From NCBI RefSeq assembly GCF_048548695.1, contig NZ_JBLYIF010000007.1: a DNA stretch of 64,000 nucleotides. One strand, 5' to 3'. The position numbers and the translations under genes were made by a program. This document shows positions 53,975 to 63,259 of this stretch, piece by piece; the first letter of the stretch is position 1; each line of letters opens with the position of its first letter. The stretch is from Neptuniibacter sp048548695 (GTDB taxonomy: Bacteria; Pseudomonadota; Gammaproteobacteria; Pseudomonadales; Balneatricaceae). Under the pieces are notes generated by a model. That model was not told the DNA's origin. It made no database searches and saw nothing but the letters and a program-made list of their open reading frames with translations.

Positions 53975-55938
53975 GTGTGCAGGTCTATTAGCTCTTTATG
54001 GACAGGTGCATGTTGCTTCGGGGCCTGACCACGTTGTGACTGAATCTCGGTATCGCTAAAGCCGCACTGTTGCAGTCGCTCCGCAAAGTCATCGGCTTTT
54101 TGCTGCAGCAGCTGAGTTGTTTCCGGTTTTTCACACCAGAATAGCGCACTGATCTGATGTTGATCGGTTAGCCGGATTTCAGCATCCAGCGCACCCAACT
54201 GCTCAAGATCAAAATGCAGTCGTACCCGCCACTGACTAATCAACTCGCCTGCAGTGTTATGGCGCGCCTCGCGGCTGAGTCTAAGCTCGAGGTTTTCCCA
54301 GCGTTCCCCCTGTCTGACCGGCAGGTCCAGCTGCATCACGCGCTCAAAGCTGCCGTCTGGCATTTCGCGCCATTGTTGTAGTGAGTTCAGTTGTTGACTG
54401 GTTACCCGCGAATGTAAGCCTCGGACCAACTGCTCTAACCGTTCCTTCTGATCTGCGGGTAACTGCTCACTCAGGCGTGATAGCTGTTGTAACTGTTGTC
54501 GCATATCCATGGGGCTGGGCAGAATGCCTCTGCTTAAGCGCTGCTCTGCAGTCATTCCGCCTAGTTCAATATTCTGGCGAATCTGGCCTGCGGCTTCGGC
54601 GGTACCCGGTCGTATACCAAATAGTTGCAGCAGTGAACGCACCACACTGGTTATTTGCGCCGCTTGGGCGGTATCGGAGCGGTTGCTCAGTTGTGCCAGT
54701 TGGTTAAAGGCATCTGCGACGGGCATTTGGCTGGGGAGTACATCACGTAGTGCTTGTTTGACTGCAGTTCGGTCCAGCGCAGATGTGGGCTGTTCTGTGC
54801 TCGGCTTGAAACTGCTCGCTTGCACCGTTTCCTGGGTCCGGGTGAGCTGCAGTTCGCTGCCTTGTGGTAAGGCTTGATTGGCGATGACCTGAATCTGGCG
54901 GCCATTCGGTAACAGCATAGTCACAACATATTCACGCGGCGCCGGATTGTTATTCGGGCTGGTAGCAGAGTTTGTGGCGGGGTTACTGGCAGGCGGTGGT
55001 GGCGTTTCTCTATTCGGTACGGTCGCGGTTCCTCTGACTGGCTGCTGTGGCACGGTTTCGCGGGTTGTTACGGCCGATGTTGGGCGGGTTGCTGCTGCGG
55101 CCGGATTGGTGGTGATAGCGGTGGCGTTTTGTATGGTGTTGCGGTTGGTCGTTGCCGCAGGCACCTGCGGTGACACAGGTGCGCTGTTTACATTGGTGTT
55201 GGCCTGGGGCTGGGCTGGAGCTGTGTTACCTGGGGCAGGCCCGCTGGCTGGATTGCTACTGCCAGTTTGCGCTGGCGTTGTGGCGGGTCGGTTGGTTGGT
55301 GCAGCAGATTGTCCGCTGTTTTGTGTCGGTGCGGAGGGTGCGGCTTGTTGTGTTGTTGCAGGGTTGCGGTCAGTAATAGCCGCAGGGTTAGCCGCTGCGG
55401 CGGCGCTGGTTTGCGTAGCCAGACCCGGGGATGCTGCTGTTGCGGTAATGAGCGGCCGGCTGCTGATGACGGTGGCCTGTATGGGCGTTTGTTCAGGCAG
55501 AATACTGATGGCCTGACCCGGCGCGGGTCTCAGTTGGGGTTGTTGGTTATTGGCAGTCGGTTGCGGTGTGGGCACCTGCTGTTGGTTGGTGTTCGGTAGC
55601 GGTGCTTCAGCGCGGGCTGCCATCGCTGCGTTACCGGTATTACCCGGTGCCTGGCCCGTGGTGGGCAGTTGTATCTGGATCTGCCCGTTTTCGCCGCGGC
55701 TGACATTGATTTTTTGCCCGACCTGCAAGGCCTGAAAAACACCCATCTGAATCAGACGGTTATTGATTTCCAGTTTTAGTCGGAAAATTTCAGGCTGGAC
55801 CTGATCCCGACTGACTGCGATAACGGTTGCACTGACATTCTGGCCCACCGGCAGGGCACGGTTAAGCGCCACCGTATTACTGGTGCTGGTGCTATTGTCG
55901 TTGGCCGGCAGTGGAATGCCGGTGATCTGTGCTAACAC
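53971..55938 (-). CDS. Second FliK-like hook-length control protein
   Basis: A 655-residue protein with an N-terminal globular part (TVIAVSRDQVQPEIFRLKLE), a long Pro/Ala/Thr/Gln/Asn-rich disordered middle (about 100-330), and a C-terminal FliK-like domain (VRLHFDLEQLGALDAEIRLT, then QLLQQKADDFAERLQQCGF). The start is GTG after AGGAG. With the FlhB-like gene it forms a two-gene unit that mirrors the FliK-FlhB pair of the main operon. A candidate sigma-28 promoter lies upstream. Confidence 0.85.
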   Translation of the reverse strand: MLAQITGIPLPANDNSTSTSNTVALNRALPVGQNVSATVIAVSRDQVQPEIFRLKLEINNRLIQMGVFQALQVGQKINVSRGENGQIQIQLPTTGQAPGNTGNAAMAARAEAPLPNTNQQQVPTPQPTANNQQPQLRPAPGQAISILPEQTPIQATVISSRPLITATAASPGLATQTSAAAAANPAAITDRNPATTQQAAPSAPTQNSGQSAAPTNRPATTPAQTGSSNPASGPAPGNTAPAQPQANTNVNSAPVSPQVPAATTNRNTIQNATAITTNPAAAATRPTSAVTTRETVPQQPVRGTATVPNRETPPPPASNPATNSATSPNNNPAPREYVVTMLLPNGRQIQVIANQALPQGSELQLTRTQETVQASSFKPSTEQPTSALDRTAVKQALRDVLPSQMPVADAFNQLAQLSNRSDTAQAAQITSVVRSLLQLFGIRPGTAEAAGQIRQNIELGGMTAEQRLSRGILPSPMDMRQQLQQLSRLSEQLPADQKERLEQLVRGLHSRVTSQQLNSLQQWREMPDGSFERVMQLDLPVRQGERWENLELRLSREARHNTAGELISQWRVRLHFDLEQLGALDAEIRLTDQHQISALFWCEKPETTQLLQQKADDFAERLQQCGFSDTEIQSQRGQAPKQHAPVHKELIDLHT

Positions 55939-55981
55939 GCTTGTGCTCCTGCAGAACTCAGGTAAGGTTTGCTATCTGCAT

Positions 55982-55997
55982 ATTGATAGGCATCAAT
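55982..55997. repeat. Inverted repeat upstream of the second fliK-like gene
   Basis: ATTGAT-AGGC-ATCAAT is a perfect 6-base inverted repeat in the divergent region, in the leader of the minus-strand gene. It may be an operator or a small RNA hairpin; nothing decides between them. Confidence 0.4.
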
Positions 55998-56026
55998 GCC
56001 AGCTGGTTGATTCCTGCTGTCTGTAG

Positions 56027-56055
56027 TTCAGGGGCATGACGGAATCATATATAAT
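56027..56055 (+). promoter_or_regulatory. Candidate sigma-70 promoter for the ccm operon
   Basis: A perfect TATAAT at 56050-56055 has a weak -35 (TTCAGG at 56027-56032) with 17-base spacing. It lies about 120 bases before ccmA. Confidence 0.45.
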
Positions 56056-56067
56056 GCCTCGTTTACA

Positions 56068-56094
56068 AAATCGGCTGGTACTGGGAAAAGTATA
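56068..56094 (-). promoter_or_regulatory. Candidate sigma-28 promoter for the second fliK-like gene and flhX
   Basis: On the minus strand TATACTTT, 11 bases, then GCCGATTT: 12 of 16 matches to the sigma-28 consensus with correct spacing. It lies 130 bases upstream of the GTG start. Confidence 0.5.
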
Positions 56095-56173
56095 GTGGCA
56101 TAACCGCTGCGACAAGCCGAATCAGGATGATAGGCAAGTATCGTTGCTGCTGTGAACCGAATTGGGAGTCCGC

Positions 56174-56815
56174 TTGAGCAAAGCGCTATTACAGGCCAAC
56201 GCGCTGTTCTGTGAACGGGATGAGCGTGTGCTGTTTGAAAACCTTAAATTTGAACTGCATCGTGGTGATGTGTTGCAGATTGAGGGGCAAAATGGCAGCG
56301 GTAAAACCACCTTGTTACGCATTCTTAGCGGGCTGTCCAGTCACTATGAGGGCGAACTCTACTGGTGCGGTGAGCCACTGGCTGATGTGCGGGAGTCATT
56401 TCAGGCGCAAATGCTGTATTTTGGCCACCATCCCGGTGTCAAGGCGATGCTGACGCCGGAGGAGAATTTGCGTTGGTATACTGCTGTGCACCCGGCGCTC
56501 GATGCGACATCTATCAGCAGTGCGCTGGACAAGGTCGGTTTGCGTGGTTTTGAAGATGTGCCTTGTCATAGCCTTTCAGCCGGTCAAAATCGGCGCGTCA
56601 GCCTGGCCCGGCTGTATCTAAGTCAGGCACCGCTGTGGATTCTGGATGAGCCGTTTACCGCCATTGATAAACGTGGTGTTGCCGAGAAAGAAGCTCTGAT
56701 CCGGCAGCATGCCGAGCAGGGCGGCGCGGTGATCCTGACAACCCACCATGAACTGGCGGACTATGACGGTCTGCGTCGTATCAATCTGGATCAGCTGGCG
56801 GGAACTAATTCATGA
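56174..56815 (+). CDS. ccmA: Heme exporter ATP-binding protein CcmA
   Basis: ATPase of the CcmABCD complex that releases heme-loaded CcmE for cytochrome c maturation. About 213 residues with Walker A GQNGSGKTTLLRIL, the ABC signature LSAGQNRRVSLARL, Walker B LWILDEPFTAID and the switch His in TTHHELAD. The TTG at 56174 has GGGAG at good distance; a TTG four codons upstream does not. It overlaps ccmB by 4 bases. Confidence 0.96.
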   Translation: MSKALLQANALFCERDERVLFENLKFELHRGDVLQIEGQNGSGKTTLLRILSGLSSHYEGELYWCGEPLADVRESFQAQMLYFGHHPGVKAMLTPEENLRWYTAVHPALDATSISSALDKVGLRGFEDVPCHSLSAGQNRRVSLARLYLSQAPLWILDEPFTAIDKRGVAEKEALIRQHAEQGGAVILTTHHELADYDGLRRINLDQLAGTNS

Positions 56816-57528
56816 GTCAGCAGACAAATCAGCAGCTTGAAATTAGTGAGCCTTCGGTGATGGCCGGTTTTGTCGCGGTGCTGAAGCGAGATTTGATGCT
56901 GGCATATCGACGTAAAAGTGATCTGCTGAATCCGTTGATCTTTTTTCTGATGGTGGCAACGCTGTTTCCACTGGGCGTTAGCCCGGAGCCGGCGTTCCTG
57001 GCCGAAGTGGCACCGGGTGTGGTCTGGGTGGCTGCTCTGCTGGCTACTTTACTGTCGATGGATGGTTTGTTTCGCTCCGATTATGAAGATGGCACTCTGG
57101 AGCAGATGCTGCTTTGCCCTCAGCCGCTGTTTCTGACGGTGATGGCAAAAGTGCTGGCACACTGGATGATGACCGGGCTGCCATTAACACTGATGGCACC
57201 TTTGCTGGGTGTGATGCTGTTTCTGCCCGGAGAGGGGATGACTGGCCTGATGCTGAGTCTGTTGCTCGGCACACCGACATTGAGTCTGGTGGGTGCTATT
57301 GGTGCTGCATTAACAGTGGGTTTGCGCAAAGGCGGGGTACTAATCTCCTTGCTGGTGTTGCCGCTGTACATCCCGGTGTTGATTTTTGGCACCGGCGCGG
57401 TGCAGGCGGCGGTTACCGGCCTGCCGCTGGTTGGGTTCCTGGCGTTGTTGGGTGCCATGCTGGTGTTGGGTATAGTGCTGGCACCTTTTGCTATCAGTGC
57501 AGCACTGCGCATCTCTGTAAGCGGATGA
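56812..57528 (+). CDS. ccmB: Heme exporter membrane protein CcmB
   Basis: Membrane subunit with six helices, 238 residues, with FVAVLKRDLMLAYRRKSDLLNPLIFF at the start of the conserved part and DGLFRSDYEDGTLEQMLLCP in the loop that meets CcmA. It starts inside the end of ccmA. Confidence 0.97.
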   Translation: MSQQTNQQLEISEPSVMAGFVAVLKRDLMLAYRRKSDLLNPLIFFLMVATLFPLGVSPEPAFLAEVAPGVVWVAALLATLLSMDGLFRSDYEDGTLEQMLLCPQPLFLTVMAKVLAHWMMTGLPLTLMAPLLGVMLFLPGEGMTGLMLSLLLGTPTLSLVGAIGAALTVGLRKGGVLISLLVLPLYIPVLIFGTGAVQAAVTGLPLVGFLALLGAMLVLGIVLAPFAISAALRISVSG

Positions 57529-57537
57529 GAATGAATA

Positions 57538-58302
57538 ATGAGTGAAAACAAAAAATGGTTGCCACGCTGGTTCTTTCAGCTAGCCTCGCCACGCTGGTGT
57601 TACGACATTACCGGTAAACTGCTACCGGGTTTTGTTATCGTCATGCTGTTGCTGTTGGTGACCGGGCTGGTCTGGGCTTTGTTGTTTGCCCCAGCGGATT
57701 ATCAGCAGGGTAATAGCTTTCGTATCATCTACATTCATGTGCCCTCAGCGATTTTGGCGCAATCCTGTTACATGATGATGGCAGTCGCGGGCGCTATCGG
57801 CCTGATCTGGAAAATGAAAGTGGCAGATATGGTGGCGAAAAGCTGTGCGCCCATTGGCGCCTCTATCGCGATTCTGGCACTGGCGACTGGCGCGATCTGG
57901 GGTAAACCCACCTGGGGTTCCTGGTGGGTATGGGATGCGCGATTGACCTCAATGCTGATACTGCTGTTTTTATATCTGGGTGTGATAGCGCTGCATTCGG
58001 CGATTGAGAATGAAACCACGGCCGCTCAGTCCGCCGCAGTGCTGTCATTGGTTGGGTTGGTGAATATTCCGATCATTAAGTACTCAGTAGAGTGGTGGAA
58101 TACGCTACATCAGCCAGCAACCTTCACGTTGACTGAAAAACCGGCCATGCCTGCAGAAATGTGGGTGCCGTTGCTGGTAATGGTGATTGGGTTTTATTGT
58201 TTTTTTGCCGTGTCACTGATGCTGCGGCTACGCAATGAAATACTCCGGCGTGAACGTCGTGCCGGATGGGTGCGTGAATTGATCGAGAAACAGCGAGGCT
58301 GA
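57538..58302 (+). CDS. ccmC: Heme handling protein CcmC
   Basis: Loads heme onto CcmE. The 254 residues have six membrane helices and the tryptophan-rich WWD signature in the periplasmic loop (GKPTWGSWWVWDARLTS), with conserved His in IIYIHVPSA and WWNTLHQPAT as heme ligands. Confidence 0.97.
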   Translation: MSENKKWLPRWFFQLASPRWCYDITGKLLPGFVIVMLLLLVTGLVWALLFAPADYQQGNSFRIIYIHVPSAILAQSCYMMMAVAGAIGLIWKMKVADMVAKSCAPIGASIAILALATGAIWGKPTWGSWWVWDARLTSMLILLFLYLGVIALHSAIENETTAAQSAAVLSLVGLVNIPIIKYSVEWWNTLHQPATFTLTEKPAMPAEMWVPLLVMVIGFYCFFAVSLMLRLRNEILRRERRAGWVRELIEKQRG

Positions 58303-58303
58303 T

Positions 58304-58480
58304 GTGAGTTTTTCAAGTCTGTCAGAATTTTTTGCCATGGGTGGTCACGGTCTTTATGTCTGGCTGAGTTATGCCATTGCCCTGGTGGTCCTGATTTTAA
58401 ATGTTATTAACCCGGTGATGCAGAAGAAAAAAGTTCTAGCTGATCTGTCTCGCCGCCTGCGCAGGGAGAAAACTACCTGA
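58304..58480 (+). CDS. ccmD: Heme exporter small subunit CcmD
   Basis: A 58-residue single-helix protein read from GTG at 58304, which overlaps the ccmC stop region. It begins with SFSSLSEFFAMGGHGLYVWL, has one membrane helix (YAIALVVLILNVI) and ends in a basic tail (LADLSRRLRREKTT). This is the usual pattern for CcmD, which holds CcmE in the CcmABC complex. Its last base is the first base of the ccmE start codon. Confidence 0.93.
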   Translation: MSFSSLSEFFAMGGHGLYVWLSYAIALVVLILNVINPVMQKKKVLADLSRRLRREKTT

Positions 58481-58941
58481 TGAACCCGAAACGCAAACGC
58501 CGCCTGCTTATTGTTCTGTTTCTGGTGTTTGGTGTCTGTGTCGCCGTGGGCCTCACACTCTATGCCCTGAGTCAGAACATTAACCTGTTCTATTCTCCCA
58601 GCCAGATTGCGAAGGGCGAGGCACCAATTGCGACCCGTATCCGCGCCGGTGGCATGGTGGTTGATGGTAGCGTAAAACGTGATCCGCAAAGTCTGGATGT
58701 CACCTTCGCAATTACCGACTACGAGCACAGCACCACGGTGAAATTCAGTGGCATCCTGCCTGACCTGTTCCGCGAGGGGCAGGGTATTGTGGCGCAGGGT
58801 GAACTGGACGAAAACCAGGTTTTGCAGGCCAGTGAAGTACTGGCAAAACATGATGAAAACTATATGCCACCAGAAGTGGCAGAGGCGCTAAAGGCCACTG
58901 GCAATATGCCAAAACCTGAGGCTGAGGTGTTTAATAAATGA
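58480..58941 (+). CDS. ccmE: Heme chaperone CcmE
   Basis: Periplasmic heme carrier anchored by an N-terminal helix (about 8-30), 153 residues. The covalent heme-binding His124 lies in LAKHDENYMP, with the axial Tyr128. OB-fold core with RAGGMVVDGSVKRD. It is coupled to ccmD and ccmF by overlapping start and stop codons. Confidence 0.97.
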   Translation: MNPKRKRRLLIVLFLVFGVCVAVGLTLYALSQNINLFYSPSQIAKGEAPIATRIRAGGMVVDGSVKRDPQSLDVTFAITDYEHSTTVKFSGILPDLFREGQGIVAQGELDENQVLQASEVLAKHDENYMPPEVAEALKATGNMPKPEAEVFNK

Positions 58942-60890
58942 TCCCTGAACTAGGGCAATATGCCCTGATCCTTGCCCTCTGCTTTGCGTTGTTGCTTTCA
59001 ACAGTGCCGATGACAGGTGCGTTTACCGGTAACCGGTTATGGATGAGCTATGCCAGGCCGCTTGCGGTTGGTATGTTTGTCTTTCTGCTAATCAGCATGA
59101 TCTGTCTGGGGTATGCGTTTGTCACCGACGATTTTTCGGTGGTTTATGTTGCCAGTAACTCCAATACCAAGTTACCAATCTACTACAAGGTAAGTGCGAT
59201 CTGGGGTGGTCATGAAGGGTCACTGCTGCTGTGGGTGATGATTCTGGGTGCCTGGACAGTGGCGGTGGCGCTGAAGAGCGATAACCTACCGCAGGATATT
59301 GTTGCCCGGGTATTGTCGGTCATGGGCATTATCAGCGTAGGCTTTATTTTGTTTACCCTGCTTACCTCCAGTCCGTTTGATCGGCATCTGCCAAGCTTCC
59401 CCGATGAAGGCGGTGACTTGAACCCGTTGTTGCAGGATTTTGGTCTGATTATTCATCCACCTATGCTGTATATGGGCTATGTAGGTTTCTCAGTGGCGTT
59501 TGCGTTTGCTATTGCTGCCTTGCTGAGTGGCCGTCTGGATGCTGCCTGGGCACGCTGGTCACGCCCCTGGACCAATGTGGCCTGGGCTTTCCTGACGCTG
59601 GGTATTGCGCTGGGAAGCTGGTGGGCCTATTACGAGCTTGGCTGGGGTGGCTGGTGGTTCTGGGATCCGGTTGAAAACGCCTCATTTATGCCTTGGCTGG
59701 TGGGTACCGCGTTGGTACATAGTCTGGCAGTGACGGAGAAGCGCGGTGTATTCAAAAGCTGGACCGTATTACTGGCAATCTTTGCTTTCTCGTTAAGCCT
59801 GCTGGGGACTTTCCTGGTGCGTTCCGGTGTGCTGACTTCAGTACATGCGTTTGCTACTGATCCCGAGCGTGGCTTCTTTATTCTGGCGTTGCTGGCAATC
59901 AGTATTGGTGGTTCGCTGTTGCTCTATGCCATCAAAGCTGCCCATGTTAAGAGCGAGTCCAGTTTCCAGTTGTTATCCCGTGAAACCTTCCTGTTAGGCA
60001 ACAATATCCTGCTGGTTGTGGTTGCGCTGATGGTGTTGCTGGGCACATTGTATCCGCTACTGATTGACGCTCTTGGAATGGGCAAAATTTCGGTGGGACC
60101 ACCGTACTTCAATGCCTTGTTTATACCGTTGATGTCAGTGATGGTGGTGTTGATGGGGTTTGGTCTGATTTCCCGCTGGCGTCATACCCGGGGCAAGGTA
60201 TTGAAACCTTTATGGTTGCCTGCGGTATTAAGTATTCTGCTGGCGGTGGCCTTCCCCTATCTATACGGCGGCAGCCTTGAGCCTGCGGTTGTGCTGGGTA
60301 TGTTGCTGGTGTTCTGGATTGTATTCAGCTGTCTGCGCGACATGATCAACAAGGTCGCCAACCGGCGCTCGCTGTGGCAGGGGCTGAAGTCCTTGTCGCG
60401 CAGCTATTACGCCATGCAGTTAGCGCATATTGGTGTAGCCGTAGCGATTGTCGGTATGACGCTGGTGTCGGTTTACAACGAGGAACGTGATCTGCGTATG
60501 GCCCCGGGCGACCGGCTGGAATTTAAGCAGTATCAGTTTATTTTTGACGGTGCACGCCATAAAGAGGGACCCAATTACGTTTCTGATCAGGGCGTGATCC
60601 GGGTGCTGAAAAACGGTCAGGCATACGGTGCCCTGTACCCGGAGAAGCGGCTGTATACTGCACGCGGTAATGTGATGACTGAAGCGGCAATTGATCCGGG
60701 TTTGTTCCGTGACCTGTACGTCGCTATGGGTGAGTCCCTGGGTGATGGTGCCTGGGCAGTGCGGGTGCAACACAAGCCCTTCGTGCGCTGGTTATGGCTC
60801 GGGGCTTTGTTGATGACGGCAGGCGGGTTACTGGCCGCCTCCGATCCACGCTATCGCAAGCAGGCGGCTCGCCGCGTGCCTGCAGCCTGA
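58938..60890 (+). CDS. ccmF: Cytochrome c heme lyase subunit CcmF
   Basis: Large membrane protein of 650 residues that attaches heme to apocytochrome c. It has about 15 hydrophobic helices, the WWD domain (ELGWGGWWFWDPVENASFMP), and the conserved SAIWGGHEGSLLLWV. A periplasmic domain occupies about 495-610 before the last helix. Confidence 0.98.
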   Translation: MIPELGQYALILALCFALLLSTVPMTGAFTGNRLWMSYARPLAVGMFVFLLISMICLGYAFVTDDFSVVYVASNSNTKLPIYYKVSAIWGGHEGSLLLWVMILGAWTVAVALKSDNLPQDIVARVLSVMGIISVGFILFTLLTSSPFDRHLPSFPDEGGDLNPLLQDFGLIIHPPMLYMGYVGFSVAFAFAIAALLSGRLDAAWARWSRPWTNVAWAFLTLGIALGSWWAYYELGWGGWWFWDPVENASFMPWLVGTALVHSLAVTEKRGVFKSWTVLLAIFAFSLSLLGTFLVRSGVLTSVHAFATDPERGFFILALLAISIGGSLLLYAIKAAHVKSESSFQLLSRETFLLGNNILLVVVALMVLLGTLYPLLIDALGMGKISVGPPYFNALFIPLMSVMVVLMGFGLISRWRHTRGKVLKPLWLPAVLSILLAVAFPYLYGGSLEPAVVLGMLLVFWIVFSCLRDMINKVANRRSLWQGLKSLSRSYYAMQLAHIGVAVAIVGMTLVSVYNEERDLRMAPGDRLEFKQYQFIFDGARHKEGPNYVSDQGVIRVLKNGQAYGALYPEKRLYTARGNVMTEAAIDPGLFRDLYVAMGESLGDGAWAVRVQHKPFVRWLWLGALLMTAGGLLAASDPRYRKQAARRVPAA

Positions 60891-60912
60891 AGTCGGATTT
60901 ATAGGAAGGTAT

Positions 60913-61458
60913 ATGCGTCGTTTTATTCTGTTTATTCCTCTGTTGATATTTTTTGTCATGGGGATTTTTCTCTGGCGGGGCCTGCAGCTTGACCCATCTA
61001 AGCTGCCATCGGCTTTGTTGGATAAACCGGTACCTGCGTTCAGTTTGCCGACATTACAGCAGCCAGAGCGCGTGCTCACCGAGCTAGATCTGCAGGGCCA
61101 ACCAGCGTTGCTTAATGTCTGGGCGACTTGGTGCCCGGCCTGCAAACAGGAACACCCGCAGCTTAACCGGATCAAAGATGAGGGCTATCGCATCATAGGG
61201 CTGAACTACAAGGATGAGCGTGTTAAGGCGCTGGCCTGGCTTGAGCGTTACCTGAACCCCTATGCCGAAGTGATTTTTGATGAGCAGGGCAGTTTGGGGC
61301 TGGATCTTGGCGTGTATGGCGCGCCTGAAACCTATCTGATCGATGCCAGTGGCACCATACGTTACAAACATGTAGGGGTGGTCGATACGCGAGTCTGGCA
61401 ACAGCTGAAAGCTATGTTGGATCAATTGGCGAGCGGAGAAAAGGTGACGCAACCATGA
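60913..61458 (+). CDS. ccmG: Thiol:disulfide oxidoreductase CcmG (DsbE)
   Basis: Membrane-anchored thioredoxin-like protein of 181 residues that keeps the heme-binding cysteines of apocytochrome c reduced. N-terminal helix at about 4-22; active site C74 and C77 in WATWCPACKQEHPQL; conserved GAPETYLIDASG near the cis-Pro. Confidence 0.97.
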   Translation: MRRFILFIPLLIFFVMGIFLWRGLQLDPSKLPSALLDKPVPAFSLPTLQQPERVLTELDLQGQPALLNVWATWCPACKQEHPQLNRIKDEGYRIIGLNYKDERVKALAWLERYLNPYAEVIFDEQGSLGLDLGVYGAPETYLIDASGTIRYKHVGVVDTRVWQQLKAMLDQLASGEKVTQP

Positions 61459-61922
61459 GTAAAGTTTGGTTACTGATACTGGCTCTGCCGCTGCTGGCGC
61501 ACGCTGCGATTGATACCTATGAATTTAAGGACCAGGCTGATCGGGAGCGATTTAATACGCTTGTGTATGAGCTGCGTTGCCCTAAGTGTCAGAACCAGAA
61601 CCTGGCAGATTCTAACTCGCCAATCGCTGCGGATCTGCGCCGGGAAATTCACCGAATGCTGGAAGAGGGTAACAATGATGCGGAAATTATCGACTTCATG
61701 GTTGCCCGTTACGGGGATTTTGTACTTTATCGTCCGCCGATAAATCATGTCACCTATGTGCTGTGGTACGGTCCGTTTGGTCTGTTGTTACTGGGGGTGA
61801 TTGTCATATTGTTGTTGCCAAAACTGCAGCGTAAACGATCCGCAGACCAGTCTGAAACCAGTCTTACCTCAGATGAGTCAGATCGACTCAATCAGCTTCT
61901 TGAGCAGGAAAAAGATCAATGA
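61455..61922 (+). CDS. ccmH: Apocytochrome c reductant CcmH
   Basis: Periplasmic thioredoxin-like partner in heme ligation, 155 residues. Signal peptide (VWLLILALPLLAHA), redox pair C42 and C45 in LRCPKCQNQNLADS, three-helix domain, and a C-terminal membrane helix (VLWYGPFGLLLLGVIVILLL). Corresponds to the N-terminal part of E. coli CcmH; the TPR part is the separate ccmI gene. Confidence 0.97.
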   Translation: MSKVWLLILALPLLAHAAIDTYEFKDQADRERFNTLVYELRCPKCQNQNLADSNSPIAADLRREIHRMLEEGNNDAEIIDFMVARYGDFVLYRPPINHVTYVLWYGPFGLLLLGVIVILLLPKLQRKRSADQSETSLTSDESDRLNQLLEQEKDQ

Positions 61923-63151
61923 CGCAGTTATGGTTTGCAATGGCGGTACTCACTGTGATCGCTATGGGATTTGTGTTTTTCCCGGCCTGGCGTGGCAGTC
62001 GGGTGAAAGAAACCGCTGAAGATCGTCGTCACCAGAACGTGGATATTTTTCGTGAACGGTTAAGTGAGCTGGAGCAGGAACGCGATAATGGCAACCTGGA
62101 TAATGATGACTTCGACAGCCTGAAAACCGAGCTGGAACGTAATCTGCTGATTGATGCGGATGAACCCGAACAGGCTCAGGAAGCAGTCAAGCTAACCGGT
62201 GCTACCCGGGTAACCATTATGTTATTGGCGCTATTGATCCCGGCGATCAGTATTGGCCTGTATGCAGACCTGGGCCGTTCAGGTGACCTGGAACAGGCGT
62301 TGAACGACCCATTTGACGGGCGTCAGCCCACCATGGAGCAGGCGGTTGCTGAACTGGAACGGCAGTTGGATCGTAATCCGGATAATGCAGAAGGCTGGTT
62401 TTTGTTGGCAACCAGCTATCTGAATATGGAACGCTATACTGATGCGGTGACTGCACTGGAAAAAGTGCTGAAAATCTTGCCGCAGGATGCCCCGCAATAT
62501 GCTGGTGTGATGGGCCAATATGCGCAGGCTCTGTATTTCGCTAATGGTGGCCAGATGGATGACACTGTTATGCAACAGGTCGAAAAGACTCTGGCGCGTG
62601 AGCCATATGAAATTACCGCGTTGGGCTTGCTGGGTATCAGCGCATTTGAACAACAAGAATATGAAACGGCGATCACTCATTGGCGTAAGGCTCTGACCAA
62701 TGCTGATGGCGCTTCGCAACAGTCCTTGCTGTCAGGTATTCGCAGTGCACGTGACCGGCTGGTGGAGTTGGGTAAACCAGTGCCTGATCTGCCGGAGCTG
62801 GTCGATGCGGCGATCCCGGTGTCGGTGTCCATTGCCGATGCACTCAAAGCGTCAGTGACGCCTGATCAGACCGTGTTTGTTTTTGCCCGTCCAGTGGGCG
62901 GCCGTATGCCACTTGCGGCCGTCAAGCTGACTGTCGCGGATTTGCCGGTGTCTCTGGTGCTAGATGACTCACTGGCGATGAATCCTCAGATGACGCTATC
63001 TTCCGTGACTGAGGTGGAAGTGTCAGCACGGATCTCTGTCGCAGGCCAGCCTCAGGCTCAGCCTGGCGATATGTTTGGTGTCATTGCGCCGGTGACAGTG
63101 CAGGGGCAGGCAGAACCGCTGCAATTGGTGATTGATCAGGTTGTGGAGTAA
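61919..63151 (+). CDS. ccmI: Cytochrome c maturation TPR protein CcmI
   Basis: Binds apocytochrome c and presents it to the ligation complex. The 410 residues have an N-terminal helix, a cytoplasmic zipper-like stretch (FRERLSELEQERDNGNLDND), a second helix near 100-120, TPR repeats (WFLLATSYLNMERYTDAVTA), and a C-terminal beta-rich domain. Last gene of the ccm operon. Confidence 0.95.
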   Translation: MTQLWFAMAVLTVIAMGFVFFPAWRGSRVKETAEDRRHQNVDIFRERLSELEQERDNGNLDNDDFDSLKTELERNLLIDADEPEQAQEAVKLTGATRVTIMLLALLIPAISIGLYADLGRSGDLEQALNDPFDGRQPTMEQAVAELERQLDRNPDNAEGWFLLATSYLNMERYTDAVTALEKVLKILPQDAPQYAGVMGQYAQALYFANGGQMDDTVMQQVEKTLAREPYEITALGLLGISAFEQQEYETAITHWRKALTNADGASQQSLLSGIRSARDRLVELGKPVPDLPELVDAAIPVSVSIADALKASVTPDQTVFVFARPVGGRMPLAAVKLTVADLPVSLVLDDSLAMNPQMTLSSVTEVEVSARISVAGQPQAQPGDMFGVIAPVTVQGQAEPLQLVIDQVVE

Positions 63152-63184
63152 AGCTGCATCGTTTTATAGTTAAGCAACGGTTTT

Positions 63185-63202
63185 AAGCACAGGACAGTGC
63201 TT
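63185..63202. other. Small hairpin after ccmI
   Basis: AAGCAC-AGGACA-GTGCTT forms a 6-base-pair stem in the 108-base gap between ccmI and zipA. No T-run follows on the plus strand, so it is at best a weak terminator. Confidence 0.35.
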
Positions 63203-63259
63203 CAACGGTGGTCATGGCGTTTTTGCTGTTCTTGCTAAGCACTCTATTGCAGGTTGTGT

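Noticed and set aside
54947..55516. 189-codon plus-strand frame inside the second fliK-like gene
   Set aside because: Hydrophobic-looking but simply the complement of a Pro/Ala/Thr-rich low-complexity coding region.
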